From Microbacterium sp. MYb45 (GTDB taxonomy: Bacteria > Actinomycetota > Actinomycetes > Actinomycetales > Microbacteriaceae): a DNA stretch of 64,000 nucleotides. Below the pieces are notes generated by a model. The model was given only the letters and a program-made list of their open reading frames with translations, was not told the origin of the DNA and did not search any database. The stretch covers positions 1-64,000 of the forward strand of contig NZ_PCPG01000001.1 in NCBI RefSeq assembly GCF_002979655.1. Reading direction: 5' to 3'. How positions within the stretch are numbered: the stretch's first letter is position 1; every line of letters starts with the position of its first letter. A program made the position numbers and the translations under genes. Positions 59,301 through 64,000 of the stretch are shown one piece after another.

Positions 59301-59958
59301 CGGCTCGGGCATGCAGGTCGCGCTGAAGGACCTCGAGCTCCGCGGCGCGGGCAACATGCTCGGTGCGGAGCAGGCCGGACACATCGCCGGCGTCGGATTC
59401 GACCTGTATCTGCGGATGATCGGCGAGGCGGTGGCGACGTTCCGCGGCGACGAGGTCGAGACCGGGCAGGAGCTGCGGCTCGAGCTTCCCCTCGATGCCC
59501 GCATCCCCGAGTACTACATCGACAGCGAGCGGCTGCGTCTCGAGGCGTACCAGAAGCTGTCGGCGGCGTCGGCGGCCACAGCGAAGGACGGGGCCATCGA
59601 TCTCGTGATCGAGGAGCTCGTCGACCGCTACGGCACGCCGCCGGAAGAGGTCGAGGGATTGCTGGCGATCTCGCGACTGCGTCGTCGGGCTGCGCGCGCC
59701 GGGCTGACCGACGTGGTGGTCATGGGCTCGAACCTGCGCATCGCACCGGCGCGGCTCGAGGACTCGATCAAGGTGCGGCTGCAGCGGTTGTATCCGAAGG
59801 CGAAGCTCGTGGCCGGGGGAGAGGCACTGGTCGTGCCGATGCCCACGGTTCCCGCCGCTGTGGGCGTGGGGCTCGAGCCGCTGCCCGACGCACAGCTTCT
59901 CGAATGGGTCGAGCAGCTGTTCACCGCGATCTTCCCGGAACCGGCCAAAGCCGAGTAG
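56371..59958 (+). CDS. mfd: Transcription-repair coupling factor
   Basis: A 1195-residue Mfd. It displaces stalled RNA polymerase from DNA and recruits UvrA. Order: UvrB-like N-terminal region (about 1-350, including FPAWETLPHERLSP), CarD-like RNA-polymerase interaction domain from about residue 503 (KQGDFVVHATHGIGRFVEM), translocase with Walker A GDVGFGKTEVAVRAAF near 667, DEEQ box MIIDEEQRFGVEHKD, then TRG motif and the C-terminal UvrA-gating domain (RIPEYYIDSERLRLEAYQKL). GTG start lies 6 nt after TAGTCT (56359-56364), a leaderless arrangement. Confidence 0.97.
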   Translation: MTVPGILRALEEASLYRDALKWAHTDADLGLVDGLDAPALAGLLGKRAAAGHPPALLAVVPTGRRAESLALAMHAYLPTADILTFPAWETLPHERLSPSVDTVGQRLQTLRRIAEWSGDHPLVIVASVRAALQPIAGNLGEIAPLELSVGSRGNELDRVVEQLVERAYSRVDMVSRRGEFAVRGGILDVFPPVSEHPFRIEFFGDEIDQIRAFSVADQRSLPGDVPGVDLPPSRELLLTADVRDRARELIEGFPAIRGMLEKMSEGIPVEGMESLLPAVAGPLKSLAEYLPAGAATAVVDPDRSTARAITLGDTNREFLDAAWSAATSGASAPIDLGAGDFLTVAELREVVRDRGGVWWQLSPFGISVGDGDAASDTDAATLGAAIIPSFHGNVDGAISFVEAKVTDGWRVVVIAAGSGLVDRARDVLSDRGLAARVVESLTDAPEAGVATLVMGSVEAGFQVPEAKLAVLTDNEFYGRTIGGDQRVVKKLASRRKNVVDPLQLKQGDFVVHATHGIGRFVEMTQREVSTGGRNATKSVRDYLILEYAPSKRGYPGDKLYVPTDQLDSLSKYVGGEAPTLSKMGGSDWSQAKGKARKAVRDIAVELVKLYSARMSAKGHAFGPDTPWQRELEEAFPFAETQDQLQTIDEIKADMERPIPMDRLLSGDVGFGKTEVAVRAAFKAIQDGKQVAMLVPTTLLVKQHMETFTERFAGFPVKVRALSRFQTDKEVRLTLQGLLEGSVDMIIGTHRILTEGVIFKDLGLMIIDEEQRFGVEHKDALKKLKTNVDILAMSATPIPRTLEMAVTGIREMSTLATPPEDRHPILSFVGPRSDKQIAAAIRREILREGQVFFVHNRVQSIQRVAAQLAELVPEARIAVAHGQLGEHQLEQVVDDFWERKFDVLVSTTIIETGLDISNANTIIIDRADKYGLSQLHQLRGRVGRGRERAYAYFLYDEMKPLSETAADRLQTIAVNNELGSGMQVALKDLELRGAGNMLGAEQAGHIAGVGFDLYLRMIGEAVATFRGDEVETGQELRLELPLDARIPEYYIDSERLRLEAYQKLSAASAATAKDGAIDLVIEELVDRYGTPPEEVEGLLAISRLRRRAARAGLTDVVVMGSNLRIAPARLEDSIKVRLQRLYPKAKLVAGGEALVVPMPTVPAAVGVGLEPLPDAQLLEWVEQLFTAIFPEPAKAE

Positions 59959-60004
59959 CGTGCGGTGGCTGCTTTCCCGGCTGCGGCGGGACTAGTCTGG
60001 CCGC

Positions 60005-60607
60005 ATGTTGTACGAGCACCTCGGGGCTCGCCCCCGCATCCATGACACCGCCGTCATCGCCCCCACCGCCGTGGTCTCCGGCGATGTGGAGGTGGGGCCG
60101 GGCTGTCAGGTGCTGCACGGCGCCGTCATCACGGCGGAGGGCGGCCCGATCACCCTCGGCGAGAACGTGATCGTGATGGAGAACGCGCTGATCCGCGCCA
60201 CCGCGGCCAATGCGGTCCATGTCGGCGCGCACACCCTCATCGGAACGCTGGCGAGCATCGCCGGGGCGACGGTGGGTGAGGAGGTCTTCTTCGCCTCCGG
60301 CGCCCGCGTCTTCAACGGTGCTCTCGTGGGGGCCCGCTGCGAGGTGCGGGTCAACGCGATCGTGCACCGCCGCGCCGTGCTGCCCGAGGGCACGGTGGTC
60401 CCGATCGGGTGGGTGGCCGTCGGCGACCCGGTGCAGCTGCTCTCACCCGACCGGGATCAGGAGATCGCCGCTGCGCAGCCCGAGCTCGACTTCCCCGGTC
60501 ACGTGTTCGGCGTCGACCGAGACACCCCCGACCTGATGGTGCAGCTCACCGAGCGCTACGGCAGCTCGCTCGCCAGGCACGCCCACGACCGCGAGATCAC
60601 GGACTGA
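60005..60607 (+). CDS. Gamma-carbonic-anhydrase-like hexapeptide-repeat protein lacking the metal histidines
   Basis: A 200-residue left-handed beta-helix protein (APTAVVSGDVEVGPGCQVLH, GPITLGENVIVMENALIR, VGEEVFFASGARVFNGALVG). When aligned by hand to YrdA/Cam proteins (-H-DP-; TIGHN--LHG), the three zinc/iron His positions read Arg64, Thr81 and Ala86. It is therefore unlikely to be a carbonic anhydrase; an acyl-transferase-like or structural role is possible. TAGTCT (59993-59998) is 6 nt before the ATG. Confidence 0.75.
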   Translation: MLYEHLGARPRIHDTAVIAPTAVVSGDVEVGPGCQVLHGAVITAEGGPITLGENVIVMENALIRATAANAVHVGAHTLIGTLASIAGATVGEEVFFASGARVFNGALVGARCEVRVNAIVHRRAVLPEGTVVPIGWVAVGDPVQLLSPDRDQEIAAAQPELDFPGHVFGVDRDTPDLMVQLTERYGSSLARHAHDREITD

Positions 60608-60624
60608 GACGCCGCGGAGACGAC

Positions 60625-60656
60625 GAGGCCGGGCACCCCTGCGGATGCCCGGCCTC
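60625..60656. terminator. Bidirectional hairpin between hexapeptide-repeat gene and gdhA
   Basis: Perfect 11-bp arms GAGGCCGGGCA (60625-60635) and TGCCCGGCCTC (60646-60656), 10-nt loop, in the 61-bp convergent gap. Confidence 0.8.
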
Positions 60657-60668
60657 ATGTCGTTCGGA

Positions 60669-62117
<1,449 letters not shown>

Positions 62118-62172
62118 TCACTCTAGCGGCCGGCCGAATGCGGATCGCGCACCCGGCCGGACGGTATCTCGG

Positions 62173-64000
62173 TCACCCGGTGTTCTGAAGGCCGGCGGCG
62201 ACGCCGCTGACCGAGAGCAGGAGCAGACGCTGCTGTTCGGCATCGGCGCCCGAGCCGGTGGGCTCGTCGCTCGCCGAGCGCAGCGCCCGCAGGGCGCGCA
62301 GCTGCAGCAGCGAGAGCGCGTCGACGTAGGGGCTGCGCAGCTGCACGGCCCGCTGCAGAACCGGCTTGTTCTCCAGCAGGCGCTCGCCGCCGGTGAGCCG
62401 GATCACCCAGCGCCGCGTGATCGCGAGTTCGTCGAGGACGAGCTGTGCCAGATCATCGCGGTCGCCCAGTGCCAGGTACTGCTGCGCGATGCGCTCGTCC
62501 GTCTTGGCGAGGCTCATCGCGACGTTGTCGATCATGGTGCGAAGCAGCGGCCACTCGCGGTACGCCTCGACGAGCAGCTCCTCATCGCCGACGGCGTCCA
62601 GGGCGGTGCCGAGACCGAACCAGCCGGCGAGGTTGATGCGCGCCTGCGTCCACGCGAACACCCACGGGATGGCCCGCAGATCCTCGAGCGACTCGACGGA
62701 CAGTCCGCGGCGCGCCGGGCGGGAGCCGAGCGCGAGCAGCCCGATCTCCTCCATCGGGGTGACCGTGGCGAACCAGGGCGCGAATCCATCGGCCTTCACG
62801 AGCGAGAAGAAGCGCTCGCGGGAGGCGGCGTCCATGACCGAGGCGACCTCCGCGTAGCGCTCGGCCGCGCGACTGGTGCGCTCCTCCTCGGTGGGGGACG
62901 ACGCGAGCAGCGTGGCGGCGGCGACCTGGTCGATGTGCCGCATCGCGATGGCCGGCTCGCCATAGCGCGCGAAGATGACCTCACCCTGCTCGGTGAGCTT
63001 GAATCGACCGTCGACCGAGTGCGGCGGCTGCGCGAGGATCGCGGAGTTGGCGGGCCCGCCACCGCGCCCGAGGGCGCCACCGCGACCGTGGAAGAGCGTC
63101 AGCTCGATCTCGGACTCCTGCGCCCAGCGCGCGATCTTCTCCTGCGCCTCGTACAGGGCGAGGTTCGCGGCGACGGGGCCGACATCCTTCGACGAGTCCG
63201 AGTATCCGAGCATGACCTCGAGGCGGTTGCCGGTGGCGGCCATGCGCTCGCGGAACTCCGGGAACGTCACGGCCTCGGCCAGGATTCCGGGCGCTGCCTG
63301 AAGGTCGGCGAACGTCTCGAACAGCGGCACCACGTCGAGCACCGGAGCGTCGTCACCGAGCGCGTACCGGGCGAGACGGTGCACGTTGGCGAGATCCGAG
63401 GCGGCCTGGGTGAAGGAGACGACGTAGCGTCCGGCCGCGCGCAGGCCGCGGTCGCGCTGGATGTCCCCGATCGCGCGGAAGACCTCCAGCACCTCCTCGG
63501 TCTGGGCGCTGATCGCCTCTCCCGCATCGAGCTCGGCCAGAGCCTTCGCGTGCACCTGCGAGTGCTGACGCACCTCGAGCTCGGTGAGGTGGAAGCCGTA
63601 GGTCTCGACCTGCCAGATCAGGTGCTGCACGCCGCCGAAGGCATGACGCTTCGCGCCGGCCTCCGCGAGCGAGGACTGCACGGCCCGCAGGTCCGCGAGA
63701 AGTTCCTCAGGACGCGAGTAATCCTGGGTCGAGTCGCCGTGGCGAGTCGCGGCGACCCGTCGGGACAGGACGAGCAGCACGCGGCGGTGGGGCTCATCGG
63801 GGGAGCGGGCCGCGAGTTCGGCGGCGAGTTCCGGCTCTGCCGCGGCGAAACGGTCCCATAGGGCGACGACCTCGGCGTTCGGCGGGGTGTCGTCGGCGGA
63901 CAGCGTGAGGGTCCGGCCGATGCGGTCGAGCGCGCGCTCGAGGCCGCGCAGGACGTGGTCGGCCGCGATCTGCGAGGCCTCACGCGTCACGGAGGCCGTG
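62173..64000 (-). CDS. ppc: Phosphoenolpyruvate carboxylase, C-terminal part (partial)
   Basis: The C-terminal 605 or so residues of PEP carboxylase; the start lies beyond the right edge (the open frame continues upstream of the first Met at 63990). It forms oxaloacetate from PEP and bicarbonate. Catalytic segments present: MLGYSDSSKDVGPVAANLAL, ELTLFHGRGGALGRGGGPAN, FAWTQARINLAGWFGLGTAL and the C-terminal QNTG. Full-length enzymes have about 880-950 residues, so about one third is missing from view. With pckG at 36 kb it provides opposing anaplerotic and gluconeogenic steps. Confidence 0.96.
   Translation of the reverse strand, partial: TASVTREASQIAADHVLRGLERALDRIGRTLTLSADDTPPNAEVVALWDRFAAAEPELAAELAARSPDEPHRRVLLVLSRRVAATRHGDSTQDYSRPEELLADLRAVQSSLAEAGAKRHAFGGVQHLIWQVETYGFHLTELEVRQHSQVHAKALAELDAGEAISAQTEEVLEVFRAIGDIQRDRGLRAAGRYVVSFTQAASDLANVHRLARYALGDDAPVLDVVPLFETFADLQAAPGILAEAVTFPEFRERMAATGNRLEVMLGYSDSSKDVGPVAANLALYEAQEKIARWAQESEIELTLFHGRGGALGRGGGPANSAILAQPPHSVDGRFKLTEQGEVIFARYGEPAIAMRHIDQVAAATLLASSPTEEERTSRAAERYAEVASVMDAASRERFFSLVKADGFAPWFATVTPMEEIGLLALGSRPARRGLSVESLEDLRAIPWVFAWTQARINLAGWFGLGTALDAVGDEELLVEAYREWPLLRTMIDNVAMSLAKTDERIAQQYLALGDRDDLAQLVLDELAITRRWVIRLTGGERLLENKPVLQRAVQLRSPYVDALSLLQLRALRALRSASDEPTGSGADAEQQRLLLLSVSGVAAGLQNTG

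Noticed and set aside
55762..59382. A 1206-codon open frame on the minus strand opposite mfd
   Set aside because: It is a GC-driven antisense frame rich in Arg, Asp, Gly and Leu without recognisable domains. mfd on the plus strand has complete family motifs over the same DNA.

Overview
The window is very GC-rich with dense, often overlapping genes. Its gene content is typical of Actinobacteria of the Microbacteriaceae, most likely Microbacterium: a truncated DUF222/HNH gene, GTP-dependent PEPCK, a GAPDH with a long N-terminal extension, permease-ATPase fusions in peptide transporters, sugar ABC operons without their own ATPase, and many start codons lying 6 nt behind a TANNNT box, as expected for leaderless mRNAs. 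The genus is inferred from content only. I see no tRNA, rRNA, CRISPR, prophage or insertion sequence, and no gene-free stretch longer than about 280 bp.

Layout. 1-3 kb: tail of an HNH/DUF222 gene, a DUF202 pair, a HAD phosphatase and a DUF998-like membrane protein. 3-11 kb: a predicted MurNAc/amino-sugar locus, with a sugar ABC importer, PIG-L deacetylase, double GNAT protein and RpiR/MurR-type regulator on the minus strand, divergent from a BadF-type kinase and murQ. 11-14.8 kb: an SDR, a DUF4259 protein, GAPDH and an HTH_42 (AlkZ-like) protein.

14.8-34.7 kb is the main accessory region. It holds a HisC/Pat-like aminotransferase; an operon of Rieske reductase, Rieske oxygenase, degenerate HAD protein, amidohydrolase and M20 peptidase; a FadR-type GntR regulator; a TPP-dependent enzyme and aldehyde dehydrogenase; a complete oligopeptide importer; a second M20 peptidase; and two coupled S10-like carboxypeptidases. 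A 25-bp palindrome, ATTGAnTGTATnnnATACAnTCAAT, lies in the GntR-TPP intergenic region. A related copy precedes the aminotransferase and Rieske operon, and partial copies precede the peptide importer and the S10 pair. I read this as one regulon for importing, hydrolysing and oxidising peptides or N-acyl-amino-acid (possibly aromatic) conjugates.

34.7-44.5 kb: a RamB-like regulator divergent from pckG, an ABC exporter, a tiny HTH protein divergent from an S66 peptidase over two tandem palindromes, a VapBC pair, an MHS-type transporter and a small phosphoesterase. 44.5-50.7 kb: a LacI-controlled GH35 beta-galactosidase operon with its importer and a perfectly duplicated operator. 50.7-54.8 kb: a membrane protein and the riboflavin operon ribD-ribE-ribBA-ribH behind an FMN riboswitch. 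54.8-64 kb: an Fpg/Nei glycosylase, a GNAT protein, mfd, a gamma-carbonic-anhydrase-like protein without metal ligands, gdhA, and the C-terminal two thirds of ppc running off the window edge.
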